From Coriaria nepalensis (lineage: Eukaryota > Streptophyta > Magnoliopsida > Cucurbitales > Coriariaceae), in assembly GCA_027186245.1 (NCBI GenBank), contig CP114488.1:2368501-2432500 (forward strand): a stretch of DNA of 64,000 nt. Reading direction: 5' to 3'. Within the stretch, counting starts at the first letter, position 1, and every line of letters begins with the position of its first letter. Made by a program: the position numbers and the translations under genes. Below are positions 37,258 through 49,861 of the stretch, one piece after another. Under the pieces are notes generated by a model, which saw nothing but the letters and a program-made list of their open reading frames with translations, made no database searches and had not been told where the DNA came from.

Positions 37258-40225
37258 TTCAGGATATTTTCATAATATTTTTTTATTTTAATTATATTTT
37301 AGTTGTTTGTTGTAATTTGATAAGATTTATGATATTATTAAGATATTTATTTTAGTTAGGAGTCTTAATTGTTAGTTTTTTTTCTTCTAATGCTATTAGG
37401 ATTTCTAATATTTCGTTATAAATAAGAACTTTGTAGTTTTGAAGAACATCTTTGAATGAATAAGAATTTGAGTCTGTCTTTTAGTGAATTTCAGTGTTTA
37501 TCATGTTCATTATCGTTTGTGAGTTTACGAACAAGAGCTTTTCTTTTAAATATTAAATTATTCTGATGTATGAGGTCTTTTTTCTACTTCAGGCCATAAA
37601 TACTTTCTCTCCTTTATTGATGACTGAGCTAGTGTGAGTTGGGTTTATTTACTAAAATTTAAAAGTGATGTTATACACGTTATTCCCAATTTTTACAAAA
37701 TGATTATCACACGATTTCACACTTAGGTTCACGTTTTTTATTTTGACAATTTGTAAACCAATCTCTAACTAATTTCTTCAAAAAACATGGCATCCTCCAC
37801 CAGAAAATGTGTGCTTACACGCCACAACATAGTGGTATAACGGAGTGTAATAATCGTCATCTCCTAGTGGTGGCCCATGCCTTATACTTTACTATGTATG
37901 TTCCTAAACATTTTTGGGCTGAGGCTGTCATGATTGCTATTTTTCTCATCAATCGTATGCATGCTTGTATTATTGACTATCAAATTCCTTTGAGAATATT
38001 GTCTCAATTTCACTCTATTCCGTCAACATTAAATCTGTATCCCAAGGTTTTTTTGTTGTGTATGGCACGTTCATGTTCATTTTTCTTTATAAGAATAACC
38101 TTCATCCTCATGCTTTTAATTTGGAAGGAAATAAATTTTGGATTTCGAGTAAGGGAGAGAATATAGCTATTATGGGAAAAGGGAAATATTTGAATACTCA
38201 TGATCCTATGGAGGCTGAGTTGGAATTTGAGGAAAGAAGAGGTGAAAGACCAGATCACCTGTTCCATAAAGTATATTTGAGAATGAGCAAGGATGTTATT
38301 GTTATGTCCCCTTCTCTTAACTCTAGTAACTCTCTTAATGATATTATCATGCCATCTGATGAGTCTTCAAAGAATAATTTTGAGGTACATGTTTCTTCCC
38401 TTTAACTTTTGCTTTTTCAGATATTAATTCTAATCCCATAACTCTAGAAACTATTGCCTTGAATCCACAAGTTAGTGACCAGGGTAGGAAATATCGTCTT
38501 CGTGATCGCAAAGAACTTGATAGGTTAGGTTTCTCCCAATCTTCTTCTAATGTTGTCTATCCCATCTCCGATTTTGTTTCTTATCACCAGTTATCTAAAA
38601 CTCACCTAACATTTGCCTTTCAATTATCCTCTATATTTGTTCCTAGTCATTTTCAGGAAGCCCTTAGAGATCCTAAGTGGAAAGTTGCTATAGTAGAGGA
38701 AATGAAGGCTCTCCAGAAGAACTTTACTTAGGAATTAGTCTTGGTACCTCGAGAAAAAAAAGGCAGTGGGATGTAAGTAGGTGTTTACAGTGAAGTACAA
38801 GTCAGATGGGACAGTTAAGAAATATAAGGTTAGACTAGTTGCTAATGGATACACTCAGACTTATGGGATTGAATATCAAGACCTTTTCTATATGGCCAAG
38901 ATAAACATTGTTAGAGTCATACTCTCTCTTGTAGTCAATATTGACTGGCCATTACAACAGTTTGATTTAAGAAATGTATTCCTCCATAATGATTTGGCAT
39001 AGAAAGTGTATATGGATCCTCTCTTAGGCATTACCCCTGAAGAAGGTAAAGTGTGCAAGTTAAAAAAAGGCTTTGTGCAGAATAAAACAGTCACTAAGGA
39101 TATGGTTTTGCAGACTGAGTTACTCAATGAAGGAATATGATTTTAGGTAAATTTTGGCAAATCACTCTCTTTTATAAAAGATACGGGGATGATATTACTT
39201 TACTTATCGTTTATATTGATGACATGATTGTTACGGTTAATAACATTATTGAGATAGAAAAGTGTCACAACTATTTGGCTAATGAATTTGAAATAAAATA
39301 CTCGAGGATCTTAAAATATTTTTTAAGCATTGAAGTGTTCAAATCTAAGTAAGGGCATTTCCTCTCTCAATGGAAATATATATTAGATCTCTTGGTTGAA
39401 ATTTGCAACTCTGCTTGTGTTCCTCTAAGTACTCCTATTGAAGTAAGTCATGGCTTACTTATCTATCCCGATCAGGTTTCTAAAAATAAGAAAATATATC
39501 ATAGACTAGTGGGAAATTTGATCTATCTTACTCAAATTAGGCATGACTTATCATATGCAATTAGTGTATTTAACAAATTCATGCACAATTCAAGCGATCA
39601 TTACATGAATCCATTGAATCATATATTGGCTTATCTAAAGCCCTCTCTAGGTAAAGGTATTATGTTTTCCAGGCACGAACACCTTGATATTGTAGGTTAT
39701 CTAGTTTCTGATTTTGCGGGATCTAAGTTGGATAAGATGTCTACTTTATAGTATATATCATTTGTTGGAGGAAATTTGATCACTTAGAGGAGTAAGAAAC
39801 AAAGTGTGGTTTTATTGTCTAGTGTAGAGCTGAATATTGTGCTTTTCATAATGCAACTACAAATCTTATTTGGTTGAAGATTCTCTTGGATTTTGTCTGA
39901 AGACACCTATAAACCTTTTTTTGTGTGAAAATACAACAACTATTGAGACTGTTAATAATCAGATGCAGTATGATCGAACTAAGCATATTGAACTTGACCA
40001 AAATTACATCAAAGATAATTTAGATTATGATGTGATAAAGATTCCTTATATTAAAAGTGTAGGTCAGTTGGCTAATATGATGACTTATGTGCAGTAGTGG
40101 TCCATTTCAAACATCACTTTTAAAATTGGGCATGTGTGATATTTATGCACCAACTTGAGAGGGAGAGTTAGCATATCTTTCCTGATTTGTTATACTTCCT
40201 TATTTATCTTAAGAATTAATGTATA
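37258..40225 (+). mobile_element. Internally deleted Ty1/copia retrotransposon remnant
   Basis: The pol remnant is followed by a polypurine tract (gagagggagag, 40157-40167). After it comes an LTR-like start, 'ttagcatatctttcctgattt', resembling 'ttcaggatattttcataat' at 37258. The left LTR would be about 250 bp and the right one is cut off after about 60 bp. The interval between the left LTR and the integrase region is far too short for gag and protease, so the element has lost them. Limits are approximate. Confidence 0.6.
37590..40097 (+). pseudogene. Ty1/copia pol remnant (integrase, reverse transcriptase, RNase H)
   Basis: Fragments appear in copia order with stops and frameshifts between them. 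The integrase core is FLSFIDD with SVSWVYLLKFKSDV (37600-37670), then TPQHSGITECNNRHLL and PKHFWAEAVMIAIFLINRM (37810-37970). Reverse transcriptase shows WKVAIVEEMKALQ (38678-38718), KYKVRLVANGYTQTYGIEY (38820-38876) and the catalytic YIDDM (39211-39225). RNase H remnants include LIYLTQIRHDLSYAISVF (about 39518-39571) and continue to 40097. Many in-frame stops exclude a functional polyprotein. Confidence 0.85.
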
Positions 40226-40880
40226 GAGTTAGCATGGCAACATTGGCGGAAGCAGCGGAGACGATGTTTGTGACGAATGAGATGATAAGTTGGATGAAAA
40301 TTAAATGATTAAAATTTTTTTGTGAGTAAAAACATAATGTCAAATTAAATACGAATATATGAAAATGTAATTAAATTGGGACTTAGGGATGAATTTGTAT
40401 TTTAAATTGGATTATAAGGGAGTTAATGGTCCAAATGTAATAGTTTAAGATAGTAAAATATAAGTTTTCGTAGTCCAATATAGTATTTGATTAATTCTTT
40501 ATAGTACAAGTAGTAAATTGTTTACCCTATATACATCTTGATTTAATGGGTTAATTCACTTTTTAGTCATTGTGTAGTTGAGTTCTTACAAATTTGTCTC
40601 TATATAGTCAGTGTCCAAACAATTTTTTTGTCTATATATAGTTCAAATGAGACTTTTTGACTCCTCCGATTGATTTTTAGATAACCAGTGTTGATGTGAT
40701 TTTTTTTAAAAAAATCAACACCAATCATATTAAAACATGTGTAAATTTTATACCAAATATTTTTATAATTCATATTTTCTACCCTTGCTCTTTTTTTTTC
40801 TCCCATTTTCACCTAAATTGAAATCTAAACTCAAATCTCCATTTTGGAGGTATGAGCTTGAAATTTATCAATGGATTTTT

Positions 40881-41100
40881 GAGCTCGACCTCCATTAATG
40901 GGAGGTCAATAGCTCAGATTTGAGCTTGCGACCTCTATTAATGGAGGTTCCGAGCTTAGAATCTAAGCCCACAACCACTAGTAAAGGAGGTCTCGAGCTA
41001 AGATCTAAGCTCCGGGCCTCTAGTAATGGTGGTTCCGAGCTCGATCAATAAACCTTTATTGATAGACTTTGAACTCAGACCTCCATTAATATATGTGTGA
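40881..41100. repeat. Short tandem repeats, some with hairpin potential
   Basis: Four to five degenerate units of about 40-50 bp share a core of the form gacctccattaatgggaggtc (first at 40887-40907; also 40930-40948, about 40971-40992, about 41017-41033 and 41079-41090). The first two cores are inverted repeats (GACCTCC/GGAGGTC; ACCTC/GAGGT) around an ATTAAT loop. Between cores 'gagctyrg' motifs recur. Function unknown. Confidence 0.55.
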
Positions 41101-41196
41101 GCTTGGATTTAAGTAGAGTCACATTGTTGATTTTGGAAACTATGAATTTATATAAATATTTATCAAAATGGATACAGATGATAAGGAAGGAGGGAA

Positions 41197-41405
41197 AATT
41201 CAAAAACTAATTTTATTGAAAAAAAAAAAAAGAAGGAAAATAAGGAATTAAAGAAGGTAATTGAATAAGCAACAAAAAAGGACGGAAAAAGATGAAAAAA
41301 AATGCAACAAATTAAAGAATTAAAATTGAAAAACTAATTTTATTAATGAAAAAAACAATGAAAATAAGGAATTATTAGGGATTGAATAAGCAATACAAAG
41401 AAAAG
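41197..41405. repeat. Imperfect tandem duplication, A-rich
   Basis: The block 'aaaactaattttatt ... aataaggaatta ... attgaataagcaa' occurs at 41197-41275 and again at 41325-41392 with substitutions and indels. Confidence 0.5.
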
Positions 41406-41436
41406 AATAAAAAAGTGAAAAAAGAATAAAAATAAA

Positions 41437-41515
41437 AGTGAGAGAGATTGAACCCATTACCTAGATCTAATAAGCTCAATAACTTACACAAAGCATATAA
41501 ACCATTAAGCTATAA
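41437..41515 (-). repeat. tRNA-like head, possible SINE fragment
   Basis: On the minus strand an A-box-like ATAGCTTAATGGT (41513-41501) is followed 45 bp later by a B-box-like GGGTTCAATCTC (41455-41444). The spacing and sequence are those of a tRNA-derived RNA polymerase III promoter. No cloverleaf could be built with confidence, so a SINE head is likelier than a tRNA gene. Confidence 0.3.
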
Positions 41516-41636
41516 TAGATTTCATTTATAAGTTTAAATAATATATTATATATTTATTAACTAAAAAATATCTTTTTTTTTTCTTTTTTTTCTGGCCACC
41601 CAATCTAGGTAGTCGCTTGGGCTCGTATGAGGTTAG

Positions 41637-43635
41637 TGAAAGTGTATCCCATCAAGTTAATCGGATTTTGACCCGATAAGGTAATTTTTTATGTGATGCT
41701 ATCTTCATGTGAATATTAGCAAGATATTATTTTATTATCATTACTGAAACTCAGTTATTATTTATTATATTTATTAATTTTATTGGAATTAATGTTATAT
41801 GTTCTATATATACATATATGATAAAGTTCACTATCTTGAGTTATACGCTCTAGATACCCTGATAGAGATTATGCTAGTAGAGACTCGAGTCATTAAAAGG
41901 TTTTAAGATACAAAAAATTCATTATCATAGGATCTCGAGAATTGACATCGATTAATCTGGATAGACAATCATCTAGTTCATCCCCTAATTGTTAGGGTGG
42001 CTAATATCACGGCTAGTGGTGTTAGTAGAACATAATGATGATTGTGTGGATGCTTAGTAAAGACTAAGGGTGTTGAACGTGATACTTAGATAATTCTCAA
42101 CGGTAATTAATACTGATTGTTAATGAGAATTATCTAGTAACTATTTTACATGTGATCCTCTGATTTGTGACACCATGATTTTTTTGAGTACCGGACTTCA
42201 TAGTTAGACATCATTCTTATTAGCCCAAGCCATGGATGAACATAGGGTGAACCGTTGGTATGAAGTATTTTGCGAGAAAGATTATGAGTGGTCAAGAGGG
42301 AATCCATCACTTCTATATTTGGAATAAATTTCTATAGATTATATACTTTATTGAATAAGGAATCTTTACAAAGTAGTATGGTTTGAAACAAGTTTCTATA
42401 AATTCATTATCGATGTTAAATAAAGGTATGATGGTCCATATGATTTATCTATTAGGATTTAACAATTAAACCATATTCTAGGACGAATTGAGATATTGGC
42501 GAGATAGGATGATTATTATTGTAAGTATACGATGGTCACAAATAAGTTCTTTCAGAAGATGCTACTTCTCATCTTTCAAGTAGTTTTGACACTTTGCTAA
42601 AAGTCAATCTTAACTTGGAGGTTTAAAGTTAATTAATCATGAGATGATTAAGTTAACTGTTTAATTTAAAATGTTATTTCAATTTAAAAGATTTTAATTT
42701 AGAATTAAATAAAATCATAAAAGATATTTATGAAAATTTTCTAATGGCGTGATGTAGAACCTAATAGGACACACATATAAAATTTGGAGTAACACAATTA
42801 AAGTTTTGCCAAAAAAAAAAAAAGGACCAAAACCATTTTATATGTGAAATGGTAATTTGATCTATTGTTTAACTATAAGGGTAAAATAGTAAATATTAAT
42901 TTGTTACTTTAATGTCATGCAATTCTACTAGCATAACTAAGTTTTGTTTTGAATTAATTGAAAATTAATAAGTTATATATGAGCTTTTATTTAATTATAA
43001 AAGAGTTTTAAAGGTTCGTAATTAATAATCTAACATTAAATGGTTCATGGGCTGTATTAATAATTGGATTTTCATAGGTCAAAATTAATCCAATAGTTGA
43101 TTAAATAACTCATGGGTGGCCGGCCATTGAATGGACTTTAACCTATCTCACTTTTGTGTTTTAAGACAACTAGGATTCCTAATGAGATTATAAAAGTATA
43201 ATCTAACTTTTGCCTATGCATATAATACATATGGTGGTTGAAATTAACAAGTGCTTACATAAGTCTCTTGGCCGAAAATTCCTCGAGAGAATAGAGAGTC
43301 TTTTCCATTTCCTCTCCCAGAACTTATTGTTTCATGAGTTAAAAAGTTAAAGTAGAAAGTTAACTCTGAGAAACAAATTGTGTGGATAATGGTTAGATGG
43401 TGAACATACGGGCGCCTCCCCATCTTATTCAAGATGAGTTATGTAAATCAAAACGATATTCCTTTTTCCTAAACTTAGATTTAATATTGATGAGATTTGT
43501 GCTTTCTATAAAATATATTATATGTGATATAATTATTGTGTGATCGATCATGATCAAAATTGTGCATGAAAAGATATGATCCGACTAAAATTTCAAAGAT
43601 TTCATCCGTTGCATTTATTTTATTATATGTGTGCA
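41637..43635 (+). repeat. Left LTR of the Ty1/copia element
   Basis: Starts with TGAAAGTGTAT and ends with GTGTGCA, directly before the primer-binding site. Length is about 2.0 kb. It aligns with 47734-49580 along its length (shared blocks include gattttgacccgat, atgctagtagagactcgag, taattctca and gcatatggtgg-like sequence). The promoter is expected within the LTR. Confidence 0.8.
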
Positions 43636-43652
43636 TCCGTTTCAGAGCCTAG
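43636..43652 (+). other. Primer-binding site, degenerate
   Basis: The sequence tccgtttcagagcctag resembles the complement of the initiator methionine tRNA 3' end used by plant copia elements (tggtatcagagc). It lies immediately after the CA that ends the left LTR. Confidence 0.6.
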
Positions 43653-45099
43653 GTCATATCGTAAAGTATATTTGTTTTATAATGTGATGCGTTTAACTGT
43701 TTGTTCATGAATTTCAGAGTTGCCTAAAGCGAATCAGATTAAATTTTTGAAAAATATCAAAATGAGATTGCTATTTAGGATAGCTTCTACTACCGCTTGG
43801 AGCAGTGGATTAGGGAAAAACTGTCGTGCTCACTATGCATTAACACAAAATTCTTCATTTCTAGTGTCGTAACTATTGGATTATTATGAACGTTTCATAA
43901 TATATATATATAAGATAATGTTGAAGCAACTATTGAACAGATTGTCGGTCTGATACTTAAGGCACCGACGACGTGCGGCGCAAGCAGCATCGTCGCTGTT
44001 ATAGTGCTCATATATAATTCTACTATGCAATGACACGAAATTCATCATATATAGGGTTCCAATAGTTGGATCATTCTAATCTTTTATCAAAATAGGTTGA
44101 TAAGTCTATTACAAGCAAACCACCAAACAAATCCACGATCAGACTCCTGATTAGTGGTGTATGTGATGCGGTTGCTCCTCGCAGAATGATACGACGATAT
44201 GTAGCGATGGTGGCAAATTGTTTTTGCAAAAAAAAAAAAAATCCTAATTAGGTTACGTTTCATTTTTGTTACTTTCATTATATCTAAAATTTTCAATTAA
44301 TTGATTAAAATTTTATTTTAATTGGACAATTATGATTAGATATATATTTGATGATAATGCTTGATTATATAAATTGTCCATATATGTTTTTGTATTTATC
44401 AAAACTTGAAAAATTAAAATTACCTTAAATAGTTTTTGATAAATTCAGTTAGAAAATTTTTTTTGGCATGTTTCCTTAAGTTTAGAAGAAGATCTAAAAT
44501 AAGAAACTTTTCAAAATAATAAATATCATTTTGGAAATGACCCGATTATGAAACTCTTAAAAAATAGAAGGTTAACGTTTTTGGCAAGTATTCTTAAAGA
44601 GTTAAGGAAATGACATTTTGATTATTTGTTTGTGCTATTGAATGATTAAAATAAACTAAACAAGAGTTGATTAAATTGAATTACATGAATATGGATCAAG
44701 AGATAACACAAGAAGTAATGTATGAGTATTTAAAATTATTTTAACATGTTAATGCATTAGATGTATGTAAATTAAGGTGTTAAAATGTATATACATCATG
44801 ATATATACATGTGATTGGTTAAATGTTTTATCATATCATATTTAAAGACTATGAGATAAAGCATGATATATATATATATATATATATATATGTTTATCGT
44901 GATGAGACTGTTTAGTGAAATTCTTCTCTTGATTATATTCAGCTAAAATTAGTTGTAAGAATTGTTTTATGGCTTACTTTCAAACATTACAATATATGTG
45001 ATGTTTGCATGGATATATGAAGTCCACAAACACATGAAGACTTTTTTTTATGTGAGTATGCATGCATGTTATTATTGCATGCCAATGAAATAAGAATTC

Positions 45100-47715
45100 A
45101 AAAATTACATAAATATGGATACTTAAATTCATTCAATTTGCAATCAATGCCAACTTGTGAATCTTGTTTATTAGGCAAGATGATCAAATCTCATTTTAAT
45201 TGAATTGGAGAGAGACAAACCGAGTTAATATGACCAATACATACTGATATATGTGAGTCTATGTCAACTCCTGCTAGAGATAGGTTTTTGTTCTTCATCA
45301 CATTCACCGATGATTTCTCTTTATTCGGTCACATTTATTTTATCAAGCATAAATCTGAATCGTTCGAGAAATTCAAGGAATATGAGAGTGAAGTAGAAAA
45401 ATAATAATGTAAAAGTATTAAGATACTTCGATCAGATAGATATGGTGAATACTTTAGCCATGAATTTCTTGACTACCTGAAGAAGAACGATATAATCTCA
45501 TAATGGACCCCTCCTAGAACACCACAGTTGAATAACATGTCTGAGAGGAGAAATCGAACTCTCTTATAGATGGTTCGATCCATGATGAACTTTACCGATC
45601 TACCTCTGCCATTCTAGGGATATGCATGATAAACCTCCACTTATATCATTAACAAGATACTTTCAAAATCTGTTTCTTCGATACCATATAAGATATGGAA
45701 AGGCAGAAGTGCAAGCTTTAAACATATCAGCATATAGGACTGTCCTGCTTATGTCAAGAAGCAAAAAGCAGAAAAGTTGGAGGTGAGATCCGAAAAATGT
45801 TATTTTGTGGTGTATCCAAAGGAAATATTGGGATATTACTTTTATCATCCCATTAAGTAGAAATTGTTTGTTACTAAACGCATAGTCTTCTTAGAGAAGG
45901 AATTCATTTCTGAAATGAATAATGGGAGCAAGATTGAACTTAATGAAGCTTAAGATAAACAAAATAACGTTCAAATCGATGATCATGTTACCCCACTCAT
46001 TACCGCTAATGTACCTCTGAAAGAGGATGTTGTGATACCTCAGAGTACACAAACGGTTCGTAAATGTAGTAAAGCATCTAATGGACCAGACCATTAGATA
46101 TTTATGGTAAAAGGTCCAAGTAACATATCGATCATATAAGATGATCTTACAACTTATTCTGAGGCTATTAGTAGTTCAGATTCTGAGAGATGGCTAAATG
46201 CCATAAGATCCCATATGGATTCCATGTATGCCAACCAAACATGAGACTTAGTGGATGCACCTGAAAAAATAGTTCTTATAGGATACAAATGGGTTTTCGA
46301 GAAGAAAATCATAGCAGATGGAAATATTGAAACTTATAAGGCTAGACAAGTTGCAAATGGTTATAGACAAAGAGAAGGAAGCGATTATGAAGAAACCGTC
46401 TCGCCCGTTGTAATGATTAAATCTATTCGGATATTGCTTGTCATCGCAGTGTACCATGATTATGAGATTTTGCAAATGAACGTGAAAACAGCCTTCCCGA
46501 ATGGGTAGCTCGAAGAGGATGTATATATGATACAACTCGAGGGCTCCACGGATCAAAAAAATACAAAGAATTTATGTAAGCTGTAAAGGTTCATATGTCG
46601 CCTTAAACAAGCATATCAAAGTTGGAACATTTTTTTCGATAAAATGATCAAATCGTTTGACTTCATTAAATATGAAGATGATTCATGTGTACACAATAAA
46701 GTTAATGATAACTTTGTTGCTTTCATAATTCTATACGTGGATAACATACTACTCATTAGAAAAGATGTAGGTATGTTACAGTCTAATAAGTTATGGCTAT
46801 CAAAAAAATTCTTCATGAAAGATTTGGGTAAAGCAACTTATATTCTATGAATAAATATCTACAAAGATAGATTTAGAAAACTACTAGGCTTGATTCAGTC
46901 GACATACATAGACAAAGTGTTACATAGGCTTAGCATAGAAGATTTCAAGAAAAGAATCATGCTAATGAGTCACAAAATCTACCTCTCCAAAAATATGTCT
47001 CTTAAGACACAATCGGAGATGAAAAAGATGAGTGGAATCCCTTGTACCTCAAAAAAAGATCCATCATGTACGTTATGTTATATATGAGACCAAATATTGC
47101 TTATACCCAAAGTGTTATGAGCAGGTTTCAAGGCAATCCGGGTTATAAGCATTGGACTATTGTCAAGAACATTCTTAAATACTTGAGAAAGATTAAAGAC
47201 ATGTTCTTTGTTTATGGAGAATCTGACTAGAAAATTGAGAGTTTCACAGACTCTGGTTTTCAGTCAGATGTTGATGATAGTAAATCAATTTCAGGATTCA
47301 TCTTCACACTAAATGGTGAAGCGGTCAGTAAGATGAGTTCCAAATAGGAAATGATCGCAGATTCCGCTACTAAAGCCAAATACATTGTAGCTTCAAAAGC
47401 AGTAAGAGAGGCGGTTTGAATGAAAAAGTTCATATATGAACTTGGTGTGGTTCCGAGCATCATTAATTTCGTGGTAGTGTATTGTGATAACAACAGTATA
47501 ATAGCATAAGAAATGGAACCTAGCTCTCATAAAAAATCCAAGCATGTGATGTGACATTATCACCTCATCTAATAAATAATTATAAAATGAGACGTCAACA
47601 TATAAAGGGTCGACATAAATGATAATATAGCAGATCCATTCACTAAGACACTTTCCCAATAGATGTTTGATCGCCATCTTGACAAGATGAAAATTAGATT
47701 TAGAAACGATTGACT
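45100..47715 (+). pseudogene. Ty1/copia pol remnant (integrase, reverse transcriptase, RNase H)
   Basis: The order is gag-pre-integrase (PTCESCLLGKM near 45150), integrase (FFITFTDDFSLFGHIYFIKH from about 45290; LRSDRYGEYFSHEFLDYL near 45425; NMSERRNRTLL near 45540), and reverse transcriptase (GYKWVFEKKIIADGNIETYK and RQVANGYRQREGSDYEETV, 46280-46400; MNVKTAFPNG to 46508; the YVDNI catalytic motif near 46735). RNase H follows (DVDDSKSISGFIFTLNGEAV near 47270; ADSATKAKYIVAS near 47360; VYCDNNSI near 47480). The catalytic YVDD is changed to YVDN. Numerous stops and small frameshifts make it non-functional. Residue style fits the Tnt1/Tork group. Confidence 0.88.
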
Positions 47716-47733
47716 TTAGTGTAAATGAGAGAT
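47716..47733 (+). other. Polypurine tract region before the right LTR
   Basis: The sequence ttagtgtaaatgagagat immediately precedes the TG of the right LTR. It corresponds to the 'agtggagat'-type tract of this group but has accumulated changes. Confidence 0.5.
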
Positions 47734-49580
47734 TGAAAGTGTATGCCCATCAAGGCAATCTGATTTTGACCCGATGGGGCAAATACTTTATGTAATAAAT
47801 CTTTATGCGAATTAGCGAGAAATTATTTATTATCATTAATAAAAGTCAGTTACTATTTATCATGTTTATTACTTTTTTTGGAATTAATATTATATGTTAT
47901 ATATATATACATCTGATAAAATTCAGTATTTTGAGTTATGTACTCTGGAGATCCTGAAAGAAATCATGCTAGTAGAGACTCGAGTTGCTAAAAACGCTTA
48001 AGATACAAATGGGTCATTGTCATTGGATTTCGAGAATAGACATTAATTGATTCGAATAGACAATCATGTAGTTCATCACTTAATTATTAAGGTGATCATT
48101 CTCATAGCCAGTGGTGTTAGTAGAACATCATGATGATTGCGTGAGTGCTTAGTAGAGACTAAGAATGTTGAATGTGACACTTAGATAATTCTCATTAGTT
48201 AATTAATACTGACTGTTAATGATAATTATCTAATAACTACTTTACATGTGATCCTCCGACTTGAGACACCATGATTTCCTTGAGTACCAAGCTTCATACT
48301 TTGACATCATTCCTATTAGCCCTAGCCATGGATAAAGATGGGGTAAACTGTTAGGTATGAAATGTTGTGTGAGAATGATTATGAGTGGTCAATATGGAAT
48401 TCATCGCTTCTGCATTTGGAATAATGTCATATGGATTATATATACAATATTATATAATTAATCTTTGCAAAATAATATGGTTTGAAAGGAGTCTGTAAAT
48501 CTATTGTTGATGTTCAATAAAGGTATGATGGCTCATATGATTTACCTATTAGGATTTAATAGTTAGACTATGCCCTAAGACGAACCTGAATATTGGCGAG
48601 ATTGAATGATTGTTATTGCAAGTATACGATGGTCACAAACAAGTTCTTTCGAAATATGTTACTTCTCATCTTCGGGGTAGTTATGATACTTTGTTAGAAG
48701 TTAATCTTGATTTAGAGGTTTAAATTTAATTAATCATGAAATGATTAAGTTCACTGTTTATTTTAAAATCTTGTTTTAAATTAAATGAATTTAATTTAGA
48801 ATTAAATAAAATCATGAACATATATTTATGAAATCCTCCTACCGGCATGATGTAGAGCCTAATCGGTCAAACACATAAGGTTCAGAAGAACATAGTCAAA
48901 GTTTTGTCGGAAAAAAAAGAAAAAAATATCAAAACCATTTTATGGGTAAAATGGCAATTTGACTATTAGGGTAATATGGTAATTCTTAATTTGTTAATTT
49001 AATGTTATACAACTTTACTAGTACTATTAAGTGATGTATTGAATTAATTAGAAATTAATAAGTCGCATATAAATTTTATTTTAATTATAAAAGGGCCCTA
49101 ATAATTTACAATTAATAATCAAACATTAAATGATTAATAGGCCATATTATTATTTTGATTTTTATAAGTCAAAATTAATCAAATCGTTGATTAAATAACC
49201 CATGTGTATGACTCATAGGTGCGCGACCATTGAATGAGTTTTAGCCCATTTTACTTTTGTATTTTCAGGCAACAAGGATTTCTAATGAAATTAGAAAAGT
49301 ATGACCTAACTTTTGCTTATAAATATAAAGCATATGGTGGTCGAAATTAACAAGTGCTCACATTAGCCTCTTGGTTGAAAATCCCTAGAGAGATGAGATA
49401 GTATTTTCTATTCTCTTTGCCCAAACTTATCGTTTCATGAGTTGAGACCTTAAGTAAAAAATTAACTGTACGAAACGAATATGTAGATAATGATTAGATA
49501 GCAAACACGTGAGTGCTTCTCTAAATTTTATTATTTTATATAAAATATATTATATGTGATATAATTATTATATGATTAGT
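47734..49580 (+). repeat. Right LTR of the Ty1/copia element
   Basis: Starts with TGAAAGTGTATGCCC and is colinear with the left LTR to about 49578 (tatgtgatataattatt). Beyond that the left LTR continues for about 90 bp that I cannot match with confidence here. The LTR therefore ends about 280 bp upstream of the HOP start codon and about 140 bp upstream of its CCAAT box, close enough to influence that promoter. Confidence 0.75.
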
Positions 49581-49721
49581 TTAGATAGAATTTATAAAAT
49601 CGACTATCGAGATATTAAAATTAGCTTAATTTTTAAAAGATTTTAATGGAAATCTTAACATGACCAAAATTGATTAGTGTGAAAAGCCTAATTTGCCCTT
49701 TCCATATATGACCTATTTCAG

Positions 49722-49802
49722 CCAATCCAAACTCAACCGAGAAATCTAGAAGCGTCTCGTCGCACAAACCCTTAAAATACTAGTACCGTCGGTCTATAAA
49801 TA
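49722..49802 (+). promoter_or_regulatory. HOP promoter elements: CCAAT box, heat-shock element, TATA box
   Basis: CCAAT lies at 49722-49726. A near-consensus plant heat-shock element lies at 49746-49759 (CTaGAAgcGTCtCG against CTnGAAnnTTCnAG, 8 of 10 fixed bases). TATAAATA lies at 49795-49802, about 60 bp before the start codon. The order is that expected of a heat-inducible co-chaperone gene. Heat induction is inferred from the motifs and from what is known of HOP genes. Confidence 0.55.
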
Positions 49803-49861
49803 CAGTCTCCATCAGAAACGATCAGTCCGATTCCTTGTTTGAAACCTCGAATCGTTCTATC

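Larger units (their letters stand above)
41637..49580 (+). mobile_element. Ty1/copia retrotransposon (Tnt1/Tork-type), old and degenerate
   Basis: A nearly complete but decayed LTR retrotransposon of about 8 kb: left LTR, primer-binding site, leader, pol remnant, polypurine tract and right LTR, in the expected order. Gag is not recognisable between 43650 and 45100. The two LTRs differ at many positions (roughly one in five in stretches compared by eye), indicating an old insertion. The terminal end of the right LTR is lost or rearranged, so no target duplication can be confirmed. Confidence 0.85.

Noticed and set aside
40887..41090. Evenly spaced repeats as a CRISPR-like array
   Set aside because: Units are degenerate and palindromic with no conserved spacers, in a plant nuclear context.
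49835..49861. Longer HOP reading frame starting upstream of the chosen ATG
   Set aside because: The upstream extension begins at TTG, not ATG, and lies in the leader; the family N-terminus begins at 49862.
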